Source: Rhabdophis nuchalis (taxonomy: Eukaryota; Chordata; Lepidosauria; Squamata; Natricidae). Taken from it: a DNA stretch of 64,000 bases. Position numbers and translations under genes: made by a program. Positions within the stretch are counted from its first letter, which is position 1, and the number at the start of each line of letters is the position of its first letter. The stretch lies in contig CM077643.1 in the NCBI GenBank assembly GCA_039707465.1, forward strand, positions 325,815,919 through 325,879,918. Direction: 5' to 3'. This document shows, in pieces, positions 37,413 through 48,906 of this stretch. The notes beneath the pieces are model-generated. The model was not told the DNA's origin. It saw only the letters and a list, made by a program, of their open reading frames with translations, and did no database searches.

Positions 37413-39055
37413 TATTTTTTCACATTTATAACCCGCACCCATCTCACCATAAAGGGACTCGGGGCGGCGAACAGAGATTTAAAATCAATTATACATAAAT
37501 ACAAAATATTATTAAATAATAACGAAATTAAATCAATATCCTGCTTAACTTAAAATAAGTTTAAATTTAAAACCCAAATTACAGTTTTTATTCGTTATAA
37601 AATAATGGGTGTGGAGTAGATCATGCTAGGCCGGCCAGATGAAAATAATAAGTTTTTAGGTGCCGGCGAAACAAGCGGAGGTCTGTGATGGAACGGAGGT
37701 CGGAAGGTAGGCCATTCCAGAGGGTAGGGCCCACCACAGAGAAGGCCCTTCCCCTGGGAGCCGCCAACCGGCATTGTCCAGTCGACGGCACTCGGAGAAG
37801 ACCCTCTCCCTGGGAGCGAGTCGGTCGAAGGGATGTATGGGGCAGAAGACAGTCTCGAAGGTAGCTAGGCCCCGTGCCATGGAGCACCTTGAATATGGTC
37901 ATCAAAACCTTGTAACGCACCCGGTAGGTCACAGGTAGCCAGTGCAGCTTGTGCAGGAGTGGTGTTATGTGGGAATGTCTTGAGATTCCCATGATCACCC
38001 GCGCTGCCGCATTCTGGACCAACTGCAACCTCCGAGTGCATCTCAAGGGGAGCCCCATGTAGAGAGCATTGCAGTAGTCCAGACGAGAAGTCATGAGTGC
38101 TTGAGTGACTGTGCGAAGGGCATCCCGGTCCAGTAAGGGGTGCAATTGACGGACCAGGCGAACCTGGTAAAATGCCCCCCTGGCCACAGCTGCCACCTGA
38201 TCCTCAAGGGACAACCGGGAATCCAGGAGGACTCCTAAATTGCGCACTCTATCCACGGGGGCCAAATTTTCAGTCCCCATGGCCAGCGATGGTGTCAACT
38301 GGCTAAACCGGGAAGCCGGGAACCACAGCCACTCGGTCTTGGACGGGTTGAGTTTGAGTTTGTTACTGCCCATCCAGATCCATACGGCCTCTAAACACCG
38401 GGACATCACCTCAACGGCATCGTTGGGGTGGCTAGGGGTAGAGATGTACAACTGGGTATCATAAGCGTACAGATGGTATTCTACCCCAAAACCACGGATG
38501 ATCTCACCCAGCGGCTTCATATACGTGTTGAATAGGAGTGGCGAGAGGACCGACCCCTGCGGTACCCCGTATGCGAGGGGCCTAGAAGTCGACCTCTACC
38601 CCCCCGTCAACACGTATTGCGACCGATCAGAGAGGAAGGAGGAGAACCACCGCAAAACGGTGCCACCCACCCCCAACCCCTCTAGTCGGTGCAAAAGGAT
38701 ACCATGGTCGATGGTATCAAAAGCCGCTGAGAGATCTAACAAGACCAGGATAGAGGAACAACCCCTATCCCGGGCCCTCCAGAGATCATCTACCAACGCG
38801 ACCAATGCCGTCTCGGTGCTATGACTGGGCCGAAAGCCGGACTGGCGCGGGTCTAGATAATCAGTTTCCTCCAGGTGACGAGGAAACTGCTGTGCAACCA
38901 CACTCTCTACAACCTTCGCAAGTAAGTGAAGGTTGGAGACCGGACGATAATTAGCCAATAATGCTGAGTCCAGGGAAGGCTTTTTGAGGAGGGGTCTCAC
39001 CACCGCCTCTTTCAAGACGGTAGGTAAGGACCCCTCACGCAGAGAAGCGTTCACA

Positions 39056-39596
39056 ATTTATGTTGGGCGGTAGGGGTTTTGTCCAATACTGAAGCACTTT
39101 CCTTTTTTGCCTCCCGAAACCCCACCCCCTTCACCAAAATGGCTGTGCATAGCCTTATAGAGGCTTTCAGAGAGCTCCTGGGGGCTGGGGAGGGCATAAA
39201 TGAGCCTAAAATGGGCTGTTTTTGCCCCCCCCCCAACTCCCAGCAGCATTCTATAAGCCTCCATAAGGCTATGCATGCAATTTTTTGAAAACAAATGGCC
39301 CATTTTCATGAAAAACGGACCGTTTTTTGCTCATCCCCCCCCCCCGGAGCACTCTGCAAGCCTCCTCAAGGCTATTCATGCCTTTTATTTGGAAAAAAAA
39401 ACAGGCCCATTTTTGCAAAAAACAGGCCATTTTGGGGAGGTTTGCAGAGTGCAAAAACTTTTTTTTCCCTTTCGGAAAGCTGTTTAGTTAGAGTGGTTGA
39501 TGAGAATTACATTGATCAAGTGCTGTGCCAGCAGAAGCAAAGTTTTAGGTGCTACAGCAATTTCCTTCTCCAGCACATGGGTAAATACACCTGGAA
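39056..39596. repeat. Unidentified repeat with alternating A-rich and C-rich blocks
   Basis: Contains GGCCCATTTT, CCCCCCC runs and GCTATGCATGC motifs like the interiors of hAT copies such as 26952-27897. The right-hand continuation beyond the microsatellite and L2 is probably 42691-42770, which ends in the TATAAGAC-type terminus (GGTGCATCTTATACTC). Its left terminus is not visible. Confidence 0.45.
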
Positions 39597-39772
39597 ACAT
39601 CTACCTACCTACCTACTCTCTACTGTATTTCTCTCTCTATCCCTCTATCTACCTATATACCTACCTACCTTCTCTCCCCCCCCCCACATATCTATTGTAT
39701 TTCTATCTCTCTATTTTTCTCTGTCTAACCCTCTACCTACCTACATAGTCTCTCTCCCTACCTATCTACCTT
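39597..39772. repeat. (CTAC)/(CT) microsatellite, left half
   Basis: CTAC and CT tracts with CCCC runs. The right half is at 42557-42690; the L2 at 39773 split the tract. Confidence 0.85.
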
Positions 39773-42556
39773 CTGTGGCGGTTGTCATCAAGGAGGATCT
39801 TGACCCGAGGGAGACCGCTGTGCCGCAGATGGCTGGCTGTGAATCCCTGTGTGTGAAGTGGGGCCCTGGGAGACAGATGGGTGTGCTGATTATGTACTTG
39901 GCTCCCCGCTACGTATCAGCAGCCCTACCTGAGCTTCTCGATGTGATAGCCGAGATGGCGGTTGTTACCCCCAGGCTGTTAGTCATGGGGGATTTCAACC
40001 TGCCGTCGGTAGGTGAAACATCAGAGATAGCTCGGGAGTTCATGGCCTCCATGACAGCCATGAACCTGACCCAATTAATTCAGGACCCCACTCACACCGG
40101 GGGGCACACGCTAGACCTAGTTTTTGCCTCCGGCCAGTGGAGAAATGATCTGGGATTGAGAGAAATAGTCATCACACCCCTGTCATGAACAGATCATTCA
40201 CTCCTGCGGCTTGTCTTCCAAACCGCCACACCCCACCGCGGGGAGGCAGAACCAGAAACGCCAATATGGTTCCGCCCCAGGCGCCTGATGGACCCGGAGA
40301 GGTTCCAGATGGAGCTTGGGCCAATACCTGTGACCCTGTCCCACGACTCGACTGAGGACCTAGGGGCTGCTTGAAATAGTGCGGCCACGGGGGCCTTGGA
40401 CAGGGTCGTGCCCTTGCGGCCTCTCTCTCGGCATCGATCTATCTGGGCTCCTTGGTTCTCGGAGGAGCTGAGGGTAACAAAGCGCCGAAAGAGATGCCTA
40501 GAGAGCATTTGGAGGTCTTCTCGTTCCGAATGACTGAACACAGGTAAGGTTGCATTTGCGGACCTACCTTGTGGCGATAAGAGCGGTGAAACGTAATTAT
40601 CTCTCCGCTCTTATCGCATCCGCAGATAACTGCCCTGCCGCCCTGTTTAGAGTGACCCGCTCCCTCCTTCAACAGAGGCCGCGGGAAGCTCTTTTGCAGG
40701 GCCGGGCACAGGAATTTGGATGTTATCTGCAGGATAAAATCGCTCAAATCTGGGACGAACTGCCCTCCGATGAGATTAGCCCAGGTGGGTGGGTGGAGGC
40801 AGGTCTTGAGACCGTTTTCTGGGATGAGTTTGACTTTGTTTCTCCCGATGACATGGACAGGTTGCTGGGGCGGCTGAATGCCACCACATGTTTATTGGAC
40901 CCGTGTCCCTCCTGGCTTGTACTGGCCTCCCGGGAGGTTACACGAGGCTGGCTCCTGGGTGTAGTGAATGCTTCCTTGAGTGAGGGGTTCTTGCCAGCCG
41001 CCTTGAAAGAGGCAGTGGTGAGACCCCTCCTCAAGAGGCCTTCCCTGGACCCAGTAGAGCTGGCAAATTATCGTCCGGTCCCCAACCTTCGTTTTCTAGC
41101 GAAGGTTGTGGAGAGTGCGGTGGCACGACAGTTCCCCCAGCACCTGGAGGAAACTGCCTATCTAGACCCGCGCCAGTCTAGCTTCTGGCCTGGGCACAGC
41201 ACAGAGACGGCATTGGTCACGTTGGTGGATGATCTCTGGAGGGCTCAGGATAGAGGTCATTCCTCTATCCTGGTCCTATTAGATCTCTCGGAGGCTTTCG
41301 ATACCATTGACCATGGTATCCTATTGCACCGGCTGGAGGGGTTGGGTTGAGAGGCACCGTTCTATGGTGGTTCTCCTCCTTCCGCTCCGACCGGTCGCAA
41401 TTTGTATTGGCAGGAGGGCAGAGGTCGACGTCGAGGCCCCTCACATGTGGGATGCCTCGGGTCGGTCCTCTCACCCCTCCTGTTTAACATTTACATGAAG
41501 CCGCTGGGCGAGATCATCCGTGGTTTTGGGGTAGAGTTCCATCAGTACGCTGATGACACCCAGCTGTACATCTCTACTCCTAACCACCCCAATGATGTCG
41601 TCGAAGTGATGTCCCAGTGTCTGGAGGCCATGCGTGTCTGGATGGGGAGGAACAAACTCCGACTCAACCCGTCCAAGACCGAGTGGCTGTGGTTCCCAGC
41701 ATCACGATATAGTCAGCTGGTTCCATCTCTGACTATCGGGGGCGAGTCATTGGCCCTCGCGGATAGGGCTCGCAATCTGGGCATCCTCCTGGATTCCCGG
41801 CTGTCATTGGATGACCATGTGGCAGCCATGACCAGGGGGGCCTTTTATCAGGTGTACCTGATACACCATTTGCACCCCTATCAAGATCGTGACACCTTAC
41901 GCACGGTCACTCAAGCGCTCATCACCTCCTGCCTGGACTATTGCAACACTCTCTACATGGGGCTTCCCTTGAAGTGCACCCGGAGGCTCCAGCTAGTCCA
42001 GAATGCGGCCGCGTGGGGGATCCTGGGAGTGTCTCGATACTCCCATGTAACACCTCTCCTGCGCGAGCTGCACTGGCTGCCTGTGGCCTTCCGGGTGCGC
42101 TTCGAGGTGCTAGTAACCATCTTCAAAGTGCTCCATGGCACGGGACCTGGCTACTTGCGGGACCGCCTCCTACCACATATCTCCCTTCGACCTGTCCGCT
42201 CCCACAGAGTGGGCCTCCTCAGGGTGCTATCCGCCAGACAATGCCTTCTCTGTGGCAGGGTCTGCCCTCTGGAACGACCTACCCCCTGACCTTCGGATCA
42301 TCGCCGACCTGCGCCTCTTCCGCCGGGCACTAAAGACATATCTATTCCAAGAGGCCGGCCTGACTTAGTTTTAATGGACATAGTTTTAATTGATTGATTG
42401 ATTTTAACCCTTTTTCTATTCTAAATTTTAGCACAGACCTTTATTTAATTTATTTTTAACTGTTTTGTACTGTATTGTTTTATATTTTATATTTCTGTGC
42501 ACCGCCCTGAGTCCCCTTGGGGAGATAGGGCGGTATACAAATGTGAATAAACTTAA
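39773..42556 (+). mobile_element. L2-clade LINE with endonuclease remnant and RT
   Basis: The longest L2 in the window. An apurinic-type endonuclease part is at 39779-40188 (VMGDFNLPSV motif, then HTLDLVFASG), but the N-terminal part is missing. It continues through several stops and frame changes to 40550-41350 (linker, [27 protein letters not shown]) and 41402-42289 (VLSPLLFNIYMKPLG, YADD at 41546-41557, thumb). A DNA loss near 42240 removes part of the conserved C-terminal block. The 3' UTR ends CACCGCCCTGAGTCCCC and AATAAAC. Confidence 0.92.
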
Positions 42557-42690
42557 ACTTGTATCTCTCTCTCTCTCTCTCTCTCTCTCCCTTTATTTCC
42601 CTACCTACCTAACTACCCCTCTCTCCCTCACTCCCTCCTGTATTTCTCTCTCTTCCTCTCCCTCTCTCTCCCTCTACCTACCTACTTTTT
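42557..42690. repeat. (CT)/(CTAC) microsatellite, right half
   Basis: TCTCTCTCTC followed by CTACCTACC and CT-rich sequence, mirroring 39597-39772 across the L2. Confidence 0.85.
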
Positions 42691-42878
42691 AAAAAAAAAT
42701 TGCTTCTTCAAAACTTGGGTGCGTCTTATACTCCGGTGCATCTTATACTCTGAAAAATATAATAATTGACTTCCCTACTTTATAAATCACCATTACTGTG
42801 GAACCGGTGGGCGGTTAGAAAATTTGCTACTAACAGATACAAAAGTGGGCAGTAGGTATAAAAAGGTTGACTACCCCT
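42691..42878 (+). repeat. TATAAGAC-type terminus and hAT right end
   Basis: 42716-42770 holds GTGCGTCTTATACTCCGG and GTGCATCTTATACTCTG, the end of the repeat family also at 17123. It is followed by the GAACCGGTGGGCGG and AAAGGTTGACTACC right end of the composite hAT. Confidence 0.6.
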
Positions 42879-42886
42879 GGTCTACA

Positions 42887-42923
42887 TTATGAAATTCACT
42901 GTTCAAAACCTGATGTTAATAAA
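42887..42923 (+). repeat. 37-bp direct repeat, copy B
   Basis: Same as 34648-34684 apart from one base (GATGT versus GATGA). It begins in the last base of the hAT target duplication. Confidence 0.85.
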
Positions 42924-43543
42924 ATTGAAAAACACAATAATTTTGAAATGAAGCTGATATATAAAAATGCTTGTTAATACCTATAACACACAGAGATATA
43001 TCATGGACCATCTTGTCAAGTAAGGTTCAGTCACAGAGAGGAGACCTATTGAGAAGGCCTCTCCCCACTAGAGGTCCAAGAGGTTTGGTTGAGTCATTTT
43101 TGGGAATAGCACAAAGATATTCAAAGCTATTCCAAATACTTTGAAACATAATTCCCAAAAAGTACAGTTGGCCCAATTCTCGTGACATTTAGGAAAGTCC
43201 TGCTGTCTGTTTGATTTCAATGGCACTATGGCCTGTGGTGAGCTTTTGAATGATTGTCTTCATTATACATTAGAGTTAATTAATTCATATTTTAAATGTA
43301 TGGATGAACTGTGGAGACTTAGGTTGTGAAAGTTTAGGTGCACAGCTGAGGTATTTCTAAATCTAACTGTAAATGGAACTTCCCTAATTATTATTTTTCA
43401 TTATCTTCCTTCCAGTAATCACTGTGACAGTCTTTTACTGTTTAGTGAATAAAATAGGTTGAGTCAGGGTTTCCTTATTGTTTATTTGTTTCCTGGAGTA
43501 TTGGGGGGGGGGGGGATTAACAGCCTTCAAACTTTGCCAATTC
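42924..43543. other. Intergenic; G run
   Basis: A 14-bp G run lies at 43503-43515. Nothing else recognised. Confidence 0.5.
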
Positions 43544-43551
43544 CCCTAGGA

Positions 43552-43686
43552 CAGGGGTCTGCAAAGTCGGCTCTTTTAAGACTGGTGGACTTCAACTCCC
43601 AGAGTTCCCCAGCCAGCATAGCTGGCTGGGGAATTCTGGGAGTTGAAGTCCACCAGTCTTAAAAGAGCCGACTTTGCAGACCCCTG
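43552..43686. mobile_element. Palindromic hAT miniature, 135 bp, perfect target duplication
   Basis: CAGGGGTCTGCAAAGTCGG at the left and its inverse at the right. Arms pair over more than 60 bp around AGCCAGCATAGCTGGCT. The 8-bp target duplication is ccctagga at 43544-43551 and 43687-43694. Subfamily a, shared with 12021 and 50415. Confidence 0.95.
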
Positions 43687-43694
43687 CCCTAGGA

Positions 43695-44536
43695 CTGCCC
43701 GGGGGGGGGGGGGGAGTAAATTCAGGGGAGAGTCCCATGCTGTTGGAGATTAGTCAATATCTTGTACTGGGGAGGAAAAAATGTTGCCTTTTTTCTAAGA
43801 TTTTTGTTTTTAGGAAAATCCATGAATTTGCATGGCAAAAAAATATTTCTCATTCTTGCAGTTCAAACGCTAAAGAGGTAGTGAATTGGATCAAGGCTGA
43901 ATAAAAAGGAGGGAGTGATGAGAATTTGCCTGTGGAGCAAAGAGGGATTGTCTCTGACCATTCTTTCTTCTCTAAGGGCTCTTCCATACTTTAACACCAA
44001 AGTGCTGTTAACCTAAAAAGCACGCTAGCTTAAAGAAGGGCTCGGCATAATGCAGACCCCTATTTTTCCCTTGGGGATAAATTAAGATGGGATTCTGTCC
44101 ACACAAAGAGCCAATGGGAAGAAAGATGGGGAATTCCTCTTGGGACAAATTAATGCCAGCAAAACACCTGCAGGTCTTCTATTATCAGCTTCCTGTCTTA
44201 TGGAGATTTGCAATGCAAATTATCAACTTCCCCTTCTCTTTCTGTTTTTCCTGCACCCATATCAAGAGAAATGGGAAAGATGACGAATGACTCAGCAAGG
44301 CTTATGCCAACAGGAATGGAAAAGCATTTTGAAGTGGAAGAGCATGGAAAGCTAGGCAGAACCTGCCTTCACAGTGGGCTAGGGGTAGATTGAAGACAAC
44401 ACTGGGCATTCATATCCTCAGCCTGGGATACTAGGTGTCTTCACACTGGGATAAGCAGGCTGGGTGAAGGAGTCCTAACTGAATAAGAGCATTGGCTGCT
44501 AATAAAGTATTTCCTTACTGTAGTTAATCTGATAAC
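43695..44536. other. Intergenic; G run
   Basis: A G run lies at 43700-43714. No gene or repeat assigned. Confidence 0.5.
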
Positions 44537-44544
44537 CTGTGGAG

Positions 44545-44673
44545 CAGGGGCGACAAATTCACGGTGTCACGGCGGCATCACGTGACATATCAGGATTTTT
44601 TCCTCCTTGGCTAAATCAGGCATGGGCAACATGTGGCGCATCTGGCCCATGGGCCAGGAGTTTGACAGCCCTG
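44545..44673 (+). mobile_element. Non-autonomous hAT miniature, 129 bp
   Basis: CAGGGGCGACAAATTC at left, AGTTTGACAGCCCTG at right. Target duplication ctgtggag (44537-44544) and ctgtagag (44674-44681), one mismatch. Same family as 25587-25723. Confidence 0.9.
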
Positions 44674-44681
44674 CTGTAGAG

Positions 44682-46225
44682 GAACAAGAAAATTTGATTG
44701 ATTGGTTGATTGATTGATCTTGGGTTACTCAATTCTATCACAACTCTGAATGCAAAACAATTTAAAACAAAGTAATATTAAGCAACACACAAAAATGTGT
44801 GTAAAAATAACACAAACTCTAATAGGCTAGTCATCCCATAAATGGTCTGCTACCCCCCCCCCCTTCGCGCAACTCCAGACAAGGTTTGGGGAGTAGCCAG
44901 ATTTTAAGGGCTTGTTTATGTAAGGTCAGGTAACTTTCTATAGTATTAATAGTGTCTTAACAACAGAACTGAAGAAACCTGGGTGGGACTCTTCACTTGC
45001 GACCCTCGGTATGTGTGTGGCATATAAGTATTTCTGCTTGAAAAATAGCCCAGAATAGAGTGTATATTTGCAGCAAATAATGAAACTTGATTGGGGGAAT
45101 CAAAGGATGCAAGAAGTTACTATGGAGAGTAGCTGAAAATTTATCAGATGCAATAAAAGAGGTGCCACAATAGGATCTGGCAGAAGAAGTAAACAAACGT
45201 TCATAAGGATGTCGTTCCAACAAATGAGAAGCCCATTGAATAAGAATGATGATCAGAAGCAAGAGATGTATAAGATATTCCACACTGCTGGAATGTAGCA
45301 GAAGCCAACATGACAGCCTGAGAAACAGGATAGAGATATAGAAGCAAAAGAAGATGTATATAGGAGGTAAGAAGAACAGTTCACCACCACAGAAGAGAAT
45401 TTACAGATAGCATGGATCTGCAAGGGTTGGTTTTAGGAAATATAAAGTTCAGAATGAGCTAAGATTGGTAAAGAGAATTCTAAAAATTGGTAAAAAGAAT
45501 TCCAAGAACAGCAAAAAGCTATTTTTCCTGATAACTTCAGAATAAGAAGCAAAGATTCACAGAGCATAGCCAGTAAGCAGCATAAATGTGCAGCCCACTA
45601 GTTCTGCAGCCACAGAAAAGCATGCCAAATTTGCTGCTCCAATTGCCAGTGCCTATTCTGTATCCATAATTGAGAATTCAGTTTTAATGCAAGACAAGGA
45701 GAGTGCATTCTCCTACTGGTAGCCTCATTTTTGGTCCTGCCTGCTGCCAGGAAAGCCAATCACCAATTGCTCTCTTTAAGGTGTAGTGGGATTGTTTGAA
45801 AAACATAGATGATATTTTAAGTGATGGGTTTGGCCACTTGTCACATGCTTTAATAGCAAGTTGCAGGTGCAGAAGTGCACCCATGCCTGTGACCTGTCTG
45901 GTGGGCTAATTCTGTGAACTGGTTCAGTGTTCCCATATTCAGAAATAGCCCAGAAGAATCAGCAAACATGGAGTGAAGCCATGTAGTGCTCCTTCAGTGT
46001 ATCAGTAAAACTCGCTCATACTTCTCTCCCTGTAATAGATATCACCCTGTCAGCTAGACCTTTTTGTTACATGAATGTCCTTTCAAAAAAGAGCTAGTTT
46101 TGGTGTTTATAAATAGTCCAACCAGCTAATAGATTAGAGCATGGATTCTGGGGATACCGGAGATGTTCTATTCTTTATATCCCTACCTGTTGGGTATTAA
46201 GCATGAAAGAAGAGCATAAAGTACA
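44682..46225. other. Intergenic, nothing recognised
   Basis: 1.5 kb without a supported gene. A GATT/GATTGGTT tract lies at about 44694-44718 and a C run at 44855. Confidence 0.5.
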
Positions 46226-46760
46226 GAATGATACAGAATAACAGAGTTGGAAGGGACCTTGGAGGTCTTCTAGTCCAACTCCCTGCTTAGGCAGGAAAGT
46301 CTACACCACTTCAGACAAATGGTTATCCAATCTCTTCTTTGAAACTTCCAATGTTGGAGCATTCACAACTTCTGGAGGCAAGTCATTCCACTCATTAATA
46401 TTTCAAACTGTCAGGAAATTTCTTCTTAGTTCTAGGTTGCTTCTCTCCTTAATTAGTTTCTATCTATTGCTTCTTGTACTACTGTCAGGTGCTTTGGAGA
46501 ATAGCTTGACTCTCTCTTCCTTGTGGCATCCCCTGAGATATTGGAACACTGCTATCATGTCTCCCCCTAGTCCTTCTTTTCATCAGACTAGACATAAACA
46601 GTTCCTGCAATCGTTCTTCATATGTTTTAGCCTCCTCATCTTTGTTGCTCTTCTCTGCACTCTTTCTAGTCTCCATGTCTTTTTTACATCATGGTGACCA
46701 AAACTGAATGCAGTATTCCAAGTGTGGCCTTACCAAGTCATTATAAAGTGGAATTAACAC
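46226..46760 (-). mobile_element. CR1 LINE 3' region
   Basis: Begins with the inverted CR1 end (ACAGAGTTGGAAGGGACCTT) and continues on the minus strand through NSLPPEVVNA-like, KLIKERS-like and TYEERLQEL / SSLMKRRTRG blocks (shifted frames) to the GNTAFSFGHH-like region. About 535 bp, no RT core left. Confidence 0.92.
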
Positions 46761-46801
46761 TTCACATTAGGGTGAAGTAGTAGGGAGTGACTGATAATGA
46801 G

Positions 46802-47019
46802 TTTCATGCTAAACTAAGGATTGTCAATGCTGGCAGCAAGTGGCTATGATCATCAGCACCTAAAGTTGTCTAGGACAGGGGTCCCCAACCTTTGCAACTT
46901 TAAGTCTGAAGGACTTCAGCTCCCAGAATTCTCCAGCCAGCAAAGCTGGCTGGAGAATTTTCATGCTAAACTAAGGATTGTCAATGCTGGCAGCAAGTGG
47001 CTATGATCATCAGCACCTA
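46802..47019. repeat. 61-bp flank duplication around a half palindrome
   Basis: The 61-bp segment at 46802-46862 recurs without a mismatch at 46959-47019. Between them lies a target-like octamer gtctagga (46868-46875) and the left part plus centre of a palindromic hAT miniature (46876-46958: CAGGGGTCCCCAACC through the CAGCAAAGCTGGCTGG centre). The right arm is absent. Downstream of copy 2 the sequence resumes ggaatagg. Confidence 0.9.
46876..46958. mobile_element. Truncated palindromic hAT miniature
   Basis: Left arm and centre of the same design as 19093-19227 (subfamily b ends), cut off 17 bp into the right arm at GGAGAATT. Confidence 0.88.
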
Positions 47020-48263
47020 GGAATAGGCAAAAGGTTGCCCTCTCTGATCATAATAAAAAGCAAATAACCCAAAATGCTTTGTTAGCAACCAATGGAAAAT
47101 CTGAAATACGCTTGCTAGTAGAGAACCAGCAAGATGTAGCTAGCAGAATGCATCTCTTTTTCCTGATTTAAACAGACCCAGAGTTCTCTCAAAGCTTTCT
47201 CAAGGCTACCTCAAGGGAGTACTGCCATCCCTGCAGAAGCACAGTTCCTCTTGCACCCCAAAGCAAAATAGCTATGGGAGGTATATGTACACTATGATTG
47301 AATGAGTGGGAGGCAACCCTACAGCAGTCTCAAGTGGCCAATTGGAACCAAGCAGATCCAAGCTCTGGACTGCACCATTAACCCTATTGTCAGTGAAGCA
47401 TCTCAGATTGCGTAGAGAGCAACAGCTATGTTGGGAAGAGGGCAAAAACCTTGCTTTAAGCCTGGAACAGCTAGGGATGACTTTAAGCTACCTTGTTTGT
47501 GGACTTAGGGTGAATGAAACTTTATGAGGTCATGTCACACGAAACAGTTACCAAGACACATTCATGCCTAAGGCAGGAAGATATAAAAAGGACTTCATGG
47601 TTAGTCTTTCCTCTCACCAGAATGCCTCTTGATTGCCAAACGTGTCTCATTTTTGTATCTAATATGTTTTAATTTCAGCAAAGCATTTGACAATTCCCCA
47701 TGACTTTCTTATTAGCCAGTAGTTAAATATGAGCTGGGTTGGCTGAGACTTAAGTAGAATCACAGGTAAAATTTAAAAAAAATACAAGTAAACACCTATG
47801 ATTCCTCATGAGATTGGAGGAAGGAATTCTGTGAGTTCTGGATGGTCGAGTCCTTGGTCTTACTTACATGCATCAGCATTTTATTAATGATTTGAGTTTT
47901 CAACTGAATTTGAGACAGGCTTTTCAGCAGATACAAAATCAAGTGAGAGAGCAAATACCCTGGGAAGGCAGCTGTGAAATCCAGAAATAATCTCCCTAAC
48001 ATGAGTCAAATGGTTTGAAAACACCACACTTAAATTTAAGAGGGACAGATGCAAAAGTCCATCACTTGGGAAATGAATCAGAGCCACAGAAATGGGGAGA
48101 TACCTGCCTCCATCACAATACTGCAAAGAAAAACAAAAAGTCTCGGAGACAAGAGTGGATGATGAATTGAGTATGAGTCAGCACTTGGCTCTTTCCAGTA
48201 CTGTGGCTATAGGATTTTCAGAAGTAGAACAAAACATAGACACCAAACACCAAAAGTTGTAGC
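47020..48263. other. Intergenic, nothing recognised
   Basis: Lies just upstream of the CpG island. No exon or repeat end is identifiable. Confidence 0.5.
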
Positions 48264-48264
48264 T

Positions 48265-48331
<67 letters not shown>

Positions 48332-48335
48332 TTTT
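48264..48335. repeat. (TTTA)n microsatellite
   Basis: About 18 TTTA units, roughly 100 bp upstream of the CpG island. Confidence 0.97.
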
Positions 48336-48906
48336 AATGGAACTGCCTTCAAAATGCAGTTTGCCAAATGGCAACGGTACAATTTTGTGCCTTCGGGATA
48401 ACCTTTAGCGAATATGACTCATATACTGCAGAGCTCTGTGAAACGTAAAGCTCCGTGAGTTGACGGATGGGGCGAAATCTCAGCCTCGCGGGGTGGGGTG
48501 GGGGGACGACGACGACAGACTCCCCCCCCCCCCCCCGGTGGCTTTTTGAGAAGCTCGCCCTTCTCTTTATGGCCCGGCGGGGAAGTGGGTTCCAAGCCCT
48601 CGCGGGGCATCTCCATCCGAAGTGTGGTGTATTTTTTTGGGTTTTTTTCCCTTTAGGGCTCCCTTCACTCCCACGGAAGACCCCAGGATGCCAGCAGCCG
48701 GCGAAGGGGCGTGGATTGGCTCCGTGACGTTTTGTTTGCAGCAGAGGGAGAGAGCGCGTGCGAGCTAGGAGGCGGCGAAGAGCTGCAGGGGCAGCGGAAG
48801 GCGCGCGAGGCAGGCAGGCAGGCAGGCAGGCTGGCAGCCGCCAAGGCGGGCTGGTGTCTCTTAACGGGAAGGGGGAGCCCAGCGCTCAGCCGCCACCGGC
48901 TTCAGG

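Larger units (their letters stand above)
35449..39055 (-). mobile_element. L2-clade LINE (minus), interrupted by an ORF1-only element
   Basis: Minus-strand coding remnants: 39054-38596 ([49 protein letters not shown]) and 38520-37621 (RT palm, thumb and ALWNGLPSDL-like end) in different frames. The usual YADD reads YAYD (38458-38469), so the second catalytic aspartate pair is broken. The 3' end is at 35449-35480 ((AAATA)n tail) and continues at 37432 after the insertion 35481-37412. The 5' end is truncated inside the linker before RT. Confidence 0.9.
35403..42879 (+). mobile_element. Composite hAT element, 7.5 kb, with nested LINEs
   Basis: Left end CAGTGGTAGTCAACCTGG and right end AAAGGTTGACTACCCCTG are inverted copies. 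The flanks gtctacag (35395-35402) and gtctacat (42880-42887) match at 7 of 8. Only about 50 bp on the left and 90 bp on the right are clearly the original hAT. Between lie a minus-strand L2 split by an ORF1-only element, another repeat (39056-39600), a microsatellite, and a plus-strand L2. No transposase. The nesting gives the order: hAT first, L2 and microsatellite next, ORF1-only element inside L2. Confidence 0.78.

Noticed and set aside
35395..42887. A large autonomous hAT with host cargo
   Set aside because: All coding sequence inside belongs to L2 and L1-type ORF1; there is no transposase and no host gene.
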